Shown: positions 49,440 to 59,870 of the stretch, in pieces | Numbering within the stretch: position 1 is the first letter of the stretch | How the letters are laid out: each line of letters starts with the position of its first letter | Source of the DNA: Sorex araneus | Taxonomy: Eukaryota > Chordata > Mammalia > Eulipotyphla > Soricidae | Direction: 5' to 3' | DNA length: 64,000 nt | NCBI RefSeq assembly: GCF_027595985.1 | Contig: NC_073305.1 | Coordinates: 178,143,949-178,207,948, forward strand | Made by a program: the position numbers and the translations under genes | The notes under the pieces: model-generated | Database searches by the model: none | The model's input: only the letters and a program-made list of their open reading frames with translations | Told to the model about the DNA's origin: nothing

Positions 49440-49603
49440 TGGGGGCCAGAGAGCTGGCTCCATGGGCCGAGTGCCTGCTTGGAATACAGGAGACCCCGGC
49501 TCGAACCCCAGCAATGCAGGGTCCGCCGAGCACATCCAGGAGAGACCCTCTCCCGCAAGCACCAGAGAAGCTTCCGGCTGCTGCCGGGTATGGCCCCGAA
49601 ACC
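49440..49603 (+). mobile_element. Old A-SINE
   Basis: 'tgggggccagagagctggctcc' to 'gctgccgggtatggccccgaaacc'. Confidence 0.7.
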
Positions 49604-49621
49604 AGAACTACAACAATTTAC

Positions 49622-49767
49622 TCTTTGTTTTGGGGTCACACCCAGTTCACTCAGGGTCACTCCTGGCAGTGCTTGGGGGCCCCTGCGGGGTGCTTGGGGA
49701 AATGGTCAGTTAGGGTCAGCTGCATGCAAGGCTAGTGCTGTACCCCTGGGTCATCTCTTGGGTCCCA
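49622..49767 (-). mobile_element. Old A-SINE
   Basis: 'ggggtcacacccagttcactcagg' to 'tcatctcttgggtcc'. Confidence 0.75.
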
Positions 49768-49796
49768 AATCCTTATGCGTTGCCTTTCTCTTTCTC

Positions 49797-49956
49797 TGTG
49801 TTTGGATTTCTGATGCCCAGGTCTTACTTCTGGCTCTGCTCTCAGGAATCACTCCTAACAGTGCCCGGGGGACCGTATGGGACGCCGGCATTTGAACCCA
49901 GATCCGCTGAATGCAAGGCAAATGCCCTACCTGCTATTGTTCTCCACCCGCCCCCC
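49797..49956 (-). mobile_element. A-SINE, older
   Basis: 'gcccaggtcttacttctggctctgc' to 'gctattgttctccacccg'. Confidence 0.82.
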
Positions 49957-49984
49957 CCCACACACACACACTTATTCTTTCATT

Positions 49985-50157
49985 ATTGTTTTAGTTTTTG
50001 GGCCATACCAGGTGGTGCTTAGGACTTACTCCCAGCCATGTGCTCTGGGATCACTCCTGTTTGGCTTGGGGAGACCATGTATGGTGTTGAGAACGGAACT
50101 AGGAGGGTCAAGTGCAAGGCAAGTGCCCGACCCGCTGTACTGCCACTCTGGTCCCCA
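49985..50157 (-). mobile_element. A-SINE, older
   Basis: 'gggccataccaggtggtgcttagg' to 'gtactgccactctggtcccc'. Confidence 0.85.
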
Positions 50158-50184
50158 CAGCTTATTCTCTTCATCTTTTTTTTT

Positions 50185-50700
<516 letters not shown>

Positions 50701-50828
50701 CCTAAGCCCAGTTTTCCTCGGCCATAGAGGGTATCCCACAGCTTATATATAAGCTTCTAATTTTTTTTTTTCTACAGGGGGTCAGGACTGTGGGGGGAGG
50801 GGTGAAGGAGGGAGGGGGAATTACACAA

Positions 50829-50925
50829 AGGACTGGAGCAGGCGTCCTGGGCACTGTCTGTTCCTGGAGCTCTGGTGCAGGGAGGGGCCCCTGAGCACCA
50901 CCGCATGTGGCCCCCAAATAAGACA
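50829..50925 (+). mobile_element. Degraded A-SINE
   Basis: 'ggactggagcaggcgtcctgg' and 'gagcaccaccgcatgtggccccc'. Confidence 0.55.
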
Positions 50926-51199
50926 GAATGCGTCAAATGGTGCAAGAGTTGCCGCCGGCTTGAAGTGAAGACATAGAACTTCGGCTGTCTTGTGTTTGTC
51001 CCAGGAGCTGAGTGCCTGGCCCAGAACCCTGCTCACATTCTTGGGAAGACGCTCCTCACTGTTTCCAGAGAGAGAGATTGTGTGCCTGGTGTTATCTTGT
51101 GCCGGTGTTATCTTTCTGCAAAGTAGAGATGCAGAGCTCGAAGACAGTCTGGTGGCCTGCAGGCTGAGCGTTTGGGGGTGTGATTTCTTTTCCCAACAA
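50926..51199. other. Unique, with paired GATA motifs
   Basis: GGTGTTATCTT occurs twice; TTATCT at 51092-51097 and 51108-51113. No repeat recognised. Confidence 0.5.
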
Positions 51200-51290
51200 G
51201 GCCTGTGACCTTGGACAAGTGACATTCTTTCCCGGCTCGATTCTCGGCAGTGGAATGGAGAGAATGTTCTAGATGACCTGGAGACGAAAT
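51200..51290 (+). mobile_element. MIR remnant
   Basis: 'ggcctgtgaccttggacaagtgacattc' matches the MIR core motif 'tgtgaccttgggcaagtcactt' (from memory), then a diverged 'cagtggaatggag'. Confidence 0.7.
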
Positions 51291-51480
51291 CGTTTAGGCT
51301 TGACTGTTTTATAATTTGACGCAGTGTTTTTTTTCCCCTCTTAAATAATAGTATAAAGTTTTTAATACTTTTTATATCTTGATACTCAGGCCCCCCTCAA
51401 ACTTTATTCCTTTGTTGTTGTTTTGGTTTTGGAGTCATACCAGTATGTTTTTGCAGAGTACTCTGAATTATGGCATGTAG

Positions 51481-51666
51481 GGTTTTTTTTTTTTTCCTTT
51501 TTGGGTCACACCCGGCAATGCACAGGCGTTACTCCTGGCTCTGCACTCAGGAATCACACTCCTGGCTGTGTTCGGGGGACCATATGGGATGCTGGGAATC
51601 GAACCCAGATCGGCCACGTGCAAGGCAAATACCCACCCTACTTACTGTGCTATCGCTCCAGCCCCC
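51481..51666 (-). mobile_element. A-SINE, young
   Basis: Perfect 11-bp TSD ATGGCATGTAG (51470-51480 and 51667-51677). Confidence 0.95.
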
Positions 51667-51716
51667 ATGGCATGTAGTTTTAAGTAATTAGTTAAAACAT
51701 GTGTACTTTTCTTTTG

Positions 51717-51870
51717 AGGCCAGAGAGAGTGCAGCTGATACATCAGGCCTTGCATATGCTTGACCAAGGTGTAAGCAGTGGTTTCTAGCTGTTCCCTCGA
51801 ACTCCTCCAGGAGTGACCCTGAATATAGAGCCAGGAGTGACCCCTGAACCCTGCCTGCTGTGATACAATA
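51717..51870 (+). mobile_element. Old A-SINE
   Basis: 'aggccagagagagtgcagctg' to 'gaaccctgcctgctgtgatac'. Confidence 0.68.
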
Positions 51871-51950
51871 GTTTGGGGGGCCATATGGGTTGCTGCGGAT
51901 TGAACCCCGGCTGCAAGGCAAGAACCCTGCCCACTGTACCATGGCTCCAT
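51871..51950 (-). mobile_element. A-SINE head half
   Basis: 'ggggggccatatgggttgctgcgg' to 'gtaccatggctcc'. Confidence 0.75.
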
Positions 51951-52039
51951 TAGAAATTCCTTTTTTATTTTTTAAATTTCTTTTCTTCCTCCCACTCCCT
52001 TTTATTAGTGTTTTCCTGGTCGGCTTCCGGAGGTCCTGG

Positions 52040-52255
52040 TTGTGGTGGGGTTGCACACACCTGGGCGTGGTGCTTGCCAAGGGTGGTGCATCCAGTTATG
52101 GGCTCATGCGGGTGCTCAGGGCATTGGGCATCGTGGGCAACAGAGCATCAGCCCAGTAACTGAGCTGCTGGGATGCACATGTGAGACACACAGGGTTTGG
52201 TCTCATGACCAGATGCTAACGGGCAGGCACCTAAACCTTGTGCCACGGGCCAAAC
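52040..52255 (-). mobile_element. Degraded SINE
   Basis: 'ggtggggttgcacacacctgggcg' and 'gggcaggcacctaaaccttg' faintly follow the reversed A layout. Confidence 0.35.
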
Positions 52256-52290
52256 CCTAACTTCTGTTTATTCCATTTTATATATTTGAA

Positions 52291-52468
52291 ATTTTTTTTT
52301 TTGGCTTTTTGGGTCATACTCGGTGGTGCACAGGGGTATCTCCTGACTCATGCGCTCAGGAATTACTTCTGGCAGTGCTCGGGAGACCATGTGGGATGCA
52401 GGGAATCGAACACACGTTGGCCGCGTGCAAGGCAAACGCCCTACCCATTGTGCTATCGCTCTAGCCCC
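52291..52468 (-). mobile_element. A-SINE, young, first of a tandem pair
   Basis: Flanked by TATATTTGAA (52281-52290 and 52469-52478). Confidence 0.94.
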
Positions 52469-52478
52469 TATATTTGAA

Positions 52479-52658
52479 TTTTTTTGTTTTTGTTTTTTTT
52501 TTTTTGGGTCACACCTGGCGATGCACAGGGGTTGCTCCTGGCTCTGCACTCAGGAATTTCTCCTGTCGGTGCTTGGGGGGGACAATATATGGGATGCCGG
52601 GGATCGAACCCATGTCAGCCGCATTCAAGGCAAATGCCCTACCTGCTATTCCAGCCCC
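52479..52658 (-). mobile_element. A-SINE, young, second of a tandem pair
   Basis: Flanked by TATATTTGA (52469 and 52659-52667), the same target word used by the neighbour. About 9 bp of head lost ('ctgctattccagcccc'). Confidence 0.94.
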
Positions 52659-52791
52659 TATATTTGAGTTTTAATATATGAAAGCATAAGCTTTGTGTTT
52701 TTATTGGGTTGCAGGGCCACTGAAACACTGCCATTTTGCTTTCATCTGAGAACCACCGTTTCCATGTCATCTGAAGAGTACATTAAGTCAC

Positions 52792-52955
52792 GGCACCAGA
52801 GCCCAGCGGGCAGGGCTCTTGCTTGGCACGTGGCTGACTGGGTTGGCTTCCCCGCATTCCATATCCTCCCCTGAGCACTGCCAGAAGTGATTTCCTGAGT
52901 GCAGGGCCAGGAATAGCCCCAGAGCATTGCTGGGTGTGGCCCCCAAATAAAACCA
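52792..52955 (+). mobile_element. Old A-SINE
   Basis: 'ggcaccagagcccagcgggcaggg' to 'cattgctgggtgtggccccc'. Confidence 0.8.
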
Positions 52956-53303
52956 AACCCAAAACCCATGAAATAACGACACCATTCTCTGTTTCAAAAA
53001 CGGCTCCTTTCCACTGCTCCAGCCAGCTCTCGGCCTTTCTTCCTGTCAGCGGAGATGCTGATGGCTTATCCACGGGCTGCTGCTGGGAGTGGCTTTACCC
53101 CAGGGCAACCTCCTGTGTATTCCTGGGGCTCAGTTTACAGGCTTGAGGATAAACTCGAAGGAGCCTTGGCCAGGAGGCCTGGCCACCACATTTCCGAGGT
53201 GAGAGGCTGGGCTTATCTACACCGGCCCGCCCACCCCAGGACTGTGAGAAGGGTTGCTCTCTCGGATCAGGTGCAATTTGATTCTGTTAAGAATAACTGT
53301 TTA
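52956..53303. other. Unique intronic sequence
   Basis: Nothing recognised. Confidence 0.5.
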
Positions 53304-53429
53304 GGGGCTGGAGCCATAGCACAGCGGGTAGGGCGTTTGCCTTGCATGTGGCCGACCCAGGTTCGATTCTCAGCATCCCATATGGTCCCCTGAGCACCAC
53401 TGGGAGTAATTCCTGAGTAATTCCTGAGT
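53304..53429 (+). mobile_element. A-SINE, 3-prime truncated
   Basis: Young head and half body, stopping after a doubled 'taattcctgag' with no A-tail. Confidence 0.9.
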
Positions 53430-53566
53430 TCCTTTAGTTTATCAGAGCAGATAAATATCTTTCCACATGTTAACTCTCTATTGATTCCATGTTAGGGAGA
53501 GTGACCTGACCACTGCTTGTTTTATTTGTTGCATTCTTAAAAGTTTTTTTATTATTATTATTGAAG

Positions 53567-53918
53567 GAGGGAGCTGAGAAATAGTCTAAGAGGTTAAGCA
53601 CTTACCTTTTGGGGGGTGTATTGGGGGTGGGTCGATATTACACCCAGCAGTGCTCAGGAATCACTCCTGGTGGGCTTGCAGGACTATAAGGGATGCGGGA
53701 ATTGAACCTGGGTTGGCTGCGAGTGAGGTAGTGCCCCCTCCCCACCCCAATGTACTATCACTCCAGCCCCAAGGCACTTGCTTTTTACTTGGCTGCAGTG
53801 GCTGTCGTTGTCATTTGAGTCCCCTGCGCCATGTGGAGTCCCCACATCACTACCAGGGGTCACTCCTGAGCACAGAGCCAGGAGTAGCCCCTGAGCACTG
53901 CCAGCTTTGACCCTCAGC
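53567..53918 (+). mobile_element. Old A-SINE split by another SINE
   Basis: Head 53567-53606 ('gagggagctgagaaatagtc') and body 53771-53918 ('gagcacagagccaggagtagcccctgagc'). Confidence 0.75.
53607..53770 (-). mobile_element. A-SINE nested in the older copy
   Basis: 'attacacccagcagtgctcagg' to 'gtactatcactccagcccc'; imperfect TSD near 'aagcacttacctttt' / 'aaggcacttgctttt'. Confidence 0.85.
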
Positions 53919-53949
53919 CCGTACCCGCTGCCCCCACTCCCAGGTACAT

Positions 53950-54136
53950 GTTTTTGGTCGTTGTTTGGTTTCTCTGCCACAGCTAGGGGTGCGTGAGGGC
54001 TCGTCCCAACTCTGTGCAGGGATACGGGTCATTCTGTGCGGGTCTCCCGGGACCGTGTGTGGGGCCAGGGCTGGAGCCTGGCTCTCCCACTGGATGAGTC
54101 CATAGTCCGCCCCTTGAGCTCTCGCTCTGTCCCCCT
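53950..54136 (-). mobile_element. Old A-SINE
   Basis: 'ctgccacagctaggggtgcgtgagg' to 'ctctcgctctgtcccc'. Confidence 0.6.
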
Positions 54137-54248
54137 GACTGATGCCTTAAACCTCGTCGCTGGTGGTGGAGGGAAGTTGACGCTGGCGGTAGGGTTGGTG
54201 CACAGTATGCCTGCACCACAACTGTGAGTAACTTTGTAGATTGCCATG

Positions 54249-54431
54249 TTTTTTTTGGGGGGTGGGTTTGCTTTTTGGATCACACCTGGCGATGCACAGG
54301 GGTTACTCTGGCTCAGCACTCAGGAATCACCCCTGGTGGTGCTCAGAGGACCATATGGGATGCTGGGAATCAACTCCGGTAGGCCACATGCAAGGCAAAC
54401 GCCCTACCTGCTGTGCTATCGCTCCAGTCCC
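54249..54431 (-). mobile_element. A-SINE
   Basis: 'ggatcacacctggcgatgcacagggg' to 'gtgctatcgctccagtcc'. Confidence 0.92.
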
Positions 54432-54538
54432 TCCAATTCCTTTTTTGAGCCTTTCATTTTAGTAATTTGAAAAGATCATATGTTGAAATATTTTAAACAG
54501 TGAGTCCTATCTGGACCAGAAGGCTTGGCCAGTGGACT

Positions 54539-54844
54539 GGAGTGAGAGCTTTGCATTATGGGAGAGAAAGTTTTGCTATAGGGAGTGAAAGCTTAGCATT
54601 CTGGGAGTGAGAGATTAGCATTAGGGAGTGAACACTTTGCATGACGGGAGTGAGTGCTTTGCATGATGGGAGTGAGTGCTTTGCATGATGGGAGTGAGCG
54701 CTTTGCATGATGGGAGTGAGCGCTTTGCATTAGGAGTGAAAGCTTTGCATTGGGAGTGAGAGCTTTGCATTATGGGAGTGAGAACTTGGCATTAGGGAGC
54801 GAGAGCTTTGAATTCTGGGAGTGAGAGCATGGCATTCTGGGAGG
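54539..54844. repeat. 14-copy minisatellite, unit near GGGAGTGAGAGCTTTGCATTAT
   Basis: Units of 19-23 bp. The most regular copies (about 54645-54730) read GGGAGTGAGYGCTTTGCATGAT; the outer copies are more diverged. About half keep CTTTGCAT (reverse ATGCAAAG), one base off the POU octamer ATGCAAAT. Confidence 0.92.
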
Positions 54845-54913
54845 GCCGTTTTATCCCTGACCTTACATGGTCTCAGAAGCATCTCTAGGTTTGGCCTCAA
54901 AACAACCACCATT

Positions 54914-55082
54914 GGGTTGGAGAAATAGTACATCGGGTAGAACCTTTGGCTTGTAACCAACCGACCAGGGTTTGATCGCTGGCACCCCATATGGTCCCCT
55001 GAGCACCGCCAAGAGTGATTCCTGAGTGATTCCAGAGCCAGGAGGAACCCCTGAGCATGCCAGGTGTGCCCCAAACAGCCAA
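54914..55082 (+). mobile_element. A-SINE
   Basis: 'ttgggttggagaaatagtacatcgg' to 'catgccaggtgtgccccaaac'. Confidence 0.85.
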
Positions 55083-55164
55083 GATAGAATAAAATAAAAT
55101 TTCTTAAAAAACCACCACCACCAAAACAAGCTGTGCCCCTCCCTCCCAGTCATCACTCCACACC

Positions 55165-55272
55165 CTTGGCAGCCTTCGACATCCCGTCGGGTCCCTGGAG
55201 CACTGCTAGGAGTGATTCCTGAGCGCAGAGCCAGGAGGAACCCCTGAGCATCTCCATGTGGCCCCCAAACCA
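55165..55272 (+). mobile_element. A-SINE, 3-prime two-thirds
   Basis: 'cagccttcgacatcccgtcggg' to 'gagcatctccatgtggccccc'. Confidence 0.75.
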
Positions 55273-55902
55273 ACCAACAAATCAGTGTTGCCGCCTGTGG
55301 ATGCTCTCAGGAGTAGTCGCTCTCCCGGCCCCCCTGTCTCCGCCTTCCCCCATGCCGCTCGCCTGTGGGCCTGCCCTGGTGCTTCCTGGCCAGCCCCCGC
55401 CCCAGTTTATTCGTTTCTGATCCCTGTTGGGGTTCAAATGTGAATCTTTCAAATGCACCATGTCTTCAGCGCTGGCTGTGTGCAGGAAGGCTGTTCTCTG
55501 CCGGTGATGATGCAGCCCACACGGTGCTCTCAAACCCGGGTGACACGCCAAGGCTGCTGCTTCCTGTCTCCACGGTCTCCCCCGGGCCCTGCTCGGGCTG
55601 GGTGGATGTGGCCGCTGCCTCTCTGCCCGCCAGATGGACGGTTTGCCCAGGGTCTGTTTGCAGCCAGTGACGCACGTGGGCGGCCAGGCGACTGCTCATG
55701 CGAGGGCCCCACGCCAGCCAGCGAGCTCAGGTCTGTCTGCAGAACAGCGCCGGGCCCCAGAAGCGCCTCGTCCCCTTCCAGACCTACAGCTCCTCCCTGC
55801 TGGGGGAGTCCTGACCCCCCGCCCACCCCATTCATATGAAACAGGCTTCCCCCTCCCAGTGTGACTATTTGGAGGAGGTAATTAGGATGAAAAAAAGAAA
55901 AT
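55273..55902. other. SINE-free GC-rich block
   Basis: About 630 bp with CpGs around 55500-55780; no exon recognised. Confidence 0.5.
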
Positions 55903-56078
55903 TTTTTTTGGCTTTTTCTGGGGGTGTCACACCTGGCAATGCTCAGGGGTGACTCATGGCTCTCAACTTAGTAATTACTCCTGGCGGTGCTTGAGAGACC
56001 ATATGGGAAGCCGGGGATCGAACCCTGGTCTGCCAGGTGCAAGGTAAACGCCCTCCCTGCTGCACTGTCCCTCTGGCC
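55903..56078 (-). mobile_element. A-SINE
   Basis: 'tgtcacacctggcaatgctcagggg' to 'gcactgtccctctggccc'. Confidence 0.92.
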
Positions 56079-56131
56079 CTATGATGAACTGTATTTAGGG
56101 TGGGACCTGGTGGGAAGAATTGTGTGATCGA

Positions 56132-56480
56132 TTTTTATTTATTATTATTATTATTATTATTACTGTCATCCCGTTGCTCATGGATTTGTTCGAGTGAGCA
56201 CCAGTAACGTCTCTCATTGAGAAACTTATTGTTACTTTTTGGCATATCCAATACACACGGGTGGCTTGCCAGGCTCTGCCGCACGGGCTCGATATTCTCG
56301 GTAGCTTGCCGGGCTCTCCGAGAGGGACGGAGGAATTGAACTCGGGAAGCTATGTGCATATTGGATATGCCAAAAACAGTAACAATTAGTCTCACAATGA
56401 GAGACGTTACTGGTGCCCGCTTAAACAAATCGATGAGCAACAGGATGACAGTGATCTCATTATTATTATTATTATTATTA
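56132..56480. mobile_element. Head-to-head inverted pair of B-SINE parts between TTA and ATT runs
   Basis: A - strand B copy without its head (about 56163-56346) meets a + strand B 3-prime part (56347-56455). The outer ends are (TTA)n (56139-56161) and (ATT)n (56458-56480). The two 3-prime ends are complementary over roughly 100 bp, giving a long hairpin. Confidence 0.88.
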
Positions 56481-56496
56481 TTGTTATTATTATTTT

Positions 56497-56630
56497 GCTA
56501 TTTTGCTCTGGGGCCATACCCAGGGATCCCTCCTGATGGAACTTCGGGGACCGCATGTGTAGCAGGGGCCAATCTGTGCCTACCTGTGTGCAGGGCACAT
56601 GTCTGACCCACTGGACTATCGTTGCCACCT
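56497..56630 (-). mobile_element. Old A-SINE
   Basis: 'ggggccatacccagggatccctcc' to 'ggactatcgttgccacc'. Confidence 0.75.
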
Positions 56631-56805
56631 TTGGTCTGGGGTGATGGTCCTTCCCTTTAATGGGATTTGTCCAGCTGGCCCTGAGGTAGGAACCCACAGC
56701 CCACCTCAGGGACTGAGCAGGTGTCACCTGGGGACAGAGGATGGGAGTAGGGCTGGTGGGACAGAAAAGTCAGCATGAAGCAATGAGCAATGAAAGCTTG
56801 TGTGT

Positions 56806-56935
56806 GAATGGCTACGTGCAGTAGGTGGTCAGTGGCCGGGGCTGTGGATGAATGGCTACATGCAGTAGGTGGTCAGTGGCCGGGGCTGTGAATGAATGGC
56901 TACGTGCAGTAGGTGGTCAGTGGCCGGGGCTGCTC
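56806..56935. repeat. 44-bp tandem repeat, three copies
   Basis: Units start at 56806, 56850 and 56894; 'gaatggctacgtgcagtagg' ... 'gtcagtggccggggctg', with only a few base differences between copies. Confidence 0.95.
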
Positions 56936-57416
56936 ACTTCTGAACTTAATTCTAAAAAGATTTGCGTGGGGAGCACAAATTCCGAAGCGACCAGTGGGAG
57001 TGCCTTGGGGGCCAGGAGGACGGACAGCTCCAGCACCAAGACCGACACATCACAACAGAGACGGCCTCCCGCCCCGCTCCCCAGAGGTGGGAGTTGGCAG
57101 GGTGCCAGAGGACGGTGGCCAGCGGACAGATACAGAGATTTTCCCTGGACACCATCTGCCCATTGTTCCCCCAAGGCCGGAGAATGTTGCTCTCCCCAGC
57201 GCTTCCCACGCCGAGGCTGCGGCTGAGCTCATCTTCCCTGCCAGGTGGTTACAGTATCGGAGAGGAGCATTTTAGTTTCTTTGTGTCTTTTTTCTTTTCT
57301 TAACTGCACACCAGAGCGCTTACAAGCCTCATGACCAGAGGAGGCCGGGGCGTGCTGGATGGGAATGGAGGGAACGGAGCCCAGGCCCCGCATGGCTGGG
57401 GTTCAGTCCGCAGCAC
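56936..57416. other. Unique intronic sequence
   Basis: No exon recognised; a tRNA-like scrap 'ggggttcagtccgcagcac' precedes the CA repeat. Confidence 0.5.
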
Positions 57417-57422
57417 AACACA

Positions 57423-57470
<48 letters not shown>
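57417..57470. repeat. CA microsatellite
   Basis: About 25 CA units with one TA. Confidence 0.95.
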
Positions 57471-57472
<2 letters not shown>

Positions 57473-57592
57473 GAATACTGGGCCTGTTTGAGACAAAAGA
57501 GCATTGAAAGGGCCACGGTTTTGAAGAAACTTTACCAGGCATTGTCTGTTCTTGAGTATGGACAGAAAATTGAGGTCCATGTAAGGGAAAGG

Positions 57593-57993
57593 ACGGGAGG
57601 GAGGAGGGAGGGGATGAAGGAAGGAAGGAAGGAAGGAAGGAAGGAAGGAAGGAAGGAAGGAAGGAAGGAAGGAAGGAAGGAAGGAAGGAAGAAGGGAGGA
57701 AGAAGGGAGGAAGGAAGGAAGGAAGGAAGAAGGGAGGGAGGAAGGAAGGAAGGAAGGAAGGAAGGAAGGAAGGAAGGAAAGAAGGGAGGGAGGAAGGTAG
57801 GAAGGAAGGAAGGAAGGAAGGAAGGAAGGAAGGAAGGAAGGAAGGAAGGAAGGAAGGAGGGAGGGAGGAAGGGAGGAAGGAAGGAAGGAATAAGGAAGAA
57901 GGGAGGAAGGGAGGAAGGAAGGAAAAAAGAAAGGAAGGAAGGGAGGGAGGGAGGAACGGAAAAGTAAGACAAAAGAAAGAGGAAGGAAGAGAG

Positions 57994-58042
<49 letters not shown>
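57593..58042. repeat. 450-bp GGAA/GGGA polypurine tract ending in GA repeat
   Basis: Long runs of (GGAA)n broken by GAAGGGAGG, then a GA run of about 20 units (57998-58039). Both strands give long artefactual ORFs. Confidence 0.95.
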
Positions 58043-58311
58043 GGATGAGGGAGGAAGGGCTTGAGGTAAGGACGGGAGGAAAGAGTGCAAGTGTTGGACT
58101 GTAGCATTTGGCTGATGGGGAGAGGGTGGCCCAGCAGTCTGTGCCCTGCCTGTGATGTCCTTCTCTGATTCTCGCTTGAGGATGGGCCTCGTTTTCTCTC
58201 TGAGAGGATGTCCGCATGCCTGGAAGGCCAGCTTCTGGTGCTCTGGGCTTCTGCGCAGGGACCCTGTTGCCATGTCCCCCTCCAGCCCTTCCTGGGAATG
58301 ATGGGTCTCGC
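58043..58311. other. Unique intronic sequence
   Basis: Nothing recognised. Confidence 0.5.
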
Positions 58312-58467
58312 GTGTGGGAACTGGAGCTACAGGACAGCGGGCAGGCGTTTGCCTTGCACGCAGCTGACCCAGGTTCGATCCCTGACATCCCAGATGGTCC
58401 CCTGAGCACAGAGCCAGCAGTAACCCCTGGGCATCATCGGGTGTGACGCCCCACCCCAAAATAAGGC
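58312..58467 (+). mobile_element. A-SINE, body shortened
   Basis: Head with B-box GGTTCGATCCC; one body module lost. Confidence 0.88.
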
Positions 58468-58479
58468 CCCCAAACTAGG

Positions 58480-58645
58480 GCTCAGGGTGGAGGTGATGAC
58501 TCAGGAAGGGACTTCATGCCTTGCCCGCAGGAGGCCCAGTCTCACCTTGGGTACCCCTAAGGACTTCCAGAAGTGACCCCCCCAAGCACCTCCGGGAGTA
58601 GCCCCGGAGCACTGCCTGGGGGGACCCCAAAAGCAAAATCCAGAT
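58480..58645 (+). mobile_element. Old A-SINE
   Basis: 'gggctcagggtggaggtgatgac' to 'gagcactgcctgggggg'. Confidence 0.65.
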
Positions 58646-58678
58646 GAAACTAAACAGAGTAGGAAGCAGTGACGGTGT

Positions 58679-58777
58679 TTTGTTGTTGTTTGAGGTGGGG
58701 GCCACACCTGACGGTGCTTAGGGGGGCCACAGGCGGTACCAGGGATGACCCGCAGGCCGGCCACATACAAGGCTGTC
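58679..58777 (-). mobile_element. Old A-SINE, deleted
   Basis: 'gggggccacacctgacggtgcttagg' to 'ggccacatacaaggctg'. Confidence 0.72.
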
Positions 58778-58931
58778 TGGGGCCACACTTCTTGGTGCTC
58801 GAGCCTGTTTCTGGCTTTGCGCTCAGGATTCACTCCCAACAGTGCTCAGGGGACCCACCCTGTGTAGGGCCGGGATGGAACCCGGGCCGGGTCTCGTGCG
58901 AGTCGGCGCCTTTACCCTGTGCCAGCTCTGG
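58778..58931 (-). mobile_element. Old A-SINE
   Basis: 'tggggccacacttcttggtgctcg' to 'taccctgtgccagctctgg'. Confidence 0.75.
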
Positions 58932-59367
58932 ATCGATTGGGCCCTTCACAGGCGGCGGGAGGGCTGGCCACCGGCCGACTCGCCCCCCTCGCTGGCTTTC
59001 AAGGACCAAGATCAATAGCAGTTTCCCGAAGGCCTTTCTCAGCAGCTTGCCCGCTGCCTGCCTGCCTCGTGGGGACCCCTCCCCTGCCCTGCCCCCCAGA
59101 TATTGACCGGTGCCCGCAAATAACGCCGCCTTCTTTCCCTAGCCTCGCAGGGGACGCGCGTGCTAGCGGGAACTCGGCTCTCTGCTGACCAGGCTTCCAC
59201 GTGGAGCCGTGTCTGTGCACATGACCCTGGGCAGCTCAGAAGCATTTGAAAGCTGAGGTAGCCGCCTTCTCCCCGCGTCAGTGAGAGTGTCCAGGCATAG
59301 TCAGGGGGTCCTGGCCGAGAGTCAGGGCTGTGAGGGGGTGCAGAGACGCTCAGGCTTCAGTTTTCTT
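58932..59367. other. Unique intronic sequence
   Basis: Nothing recognised. Confidence 0.5.
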
Positions 59368-59525
59368 CCTTTGGGGTGGGGGTGATGGTGCGGGCACGAC
59401 AGCTGACTCTGCCCCAGGATCTCTCCTGCCTGGGCGTGAGGGGCAGAGGGGGCGTCTGGGAGTGAGTCCAGGCGGGCTGCACGCCAGGCAAGCGCCCTAG
59501 CCGCAGTGGTCATCCCCGCGGCCCT
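59368..59525 (-). mobile_element. Degraded A-SINE
   Basis: 'tttggggtgggggtgatggtgcgggc' and 'gggctgcacgccaggcaagcgcc'. Confidence 0.55.
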
Positions 59526-59870
59526 GTGTTGGCGGATTTGTTTTCTGTAGCGCCCAGAGTGTGACTCACGGGCGTCAGGTCTGCGGAGACGCATGGTTGT
59601 CTGCCCGGAGGATTCTGTGCAGACGGCAGCGCCGTTAGAGTGAAGGGAAACAGACGTCCAAGCCGCGGAGTGCAGGGCAGCGAGGCCAGACACTAACCCA
59701 CCCACCCCCAGCGCCAGGGAGCCCAGAGGCCCACACGCACCCCACAGGGAGTAAATGTCGAGCCATAGAGTTGGCAAAGATAAATACAGCAGCACGTAAA
59801 GATATCAACCTCCGAGCCCGGGGGTGGGAGGATGCAACGCAGAGCAGGAATAGAAATATTCCACCTACCG
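59526..59870. other. Unique intronic sequence
   Basis: Nothing recognised. Confidence 0.5.

Noticed and set aside
55453-55839. Possible exon in a GC-rich SINE-free block
   Set aside because: Both strands give ORFs of similar length, no recognised homology, no clear acceptor and donor pair.
57300-58459. Very long Ser/Pro/Leu/Phe-rich ORFs on the - strand
   Set aside because: They are translations of the GGAA, GA and CA repeats; no start context, domain or splice structure.
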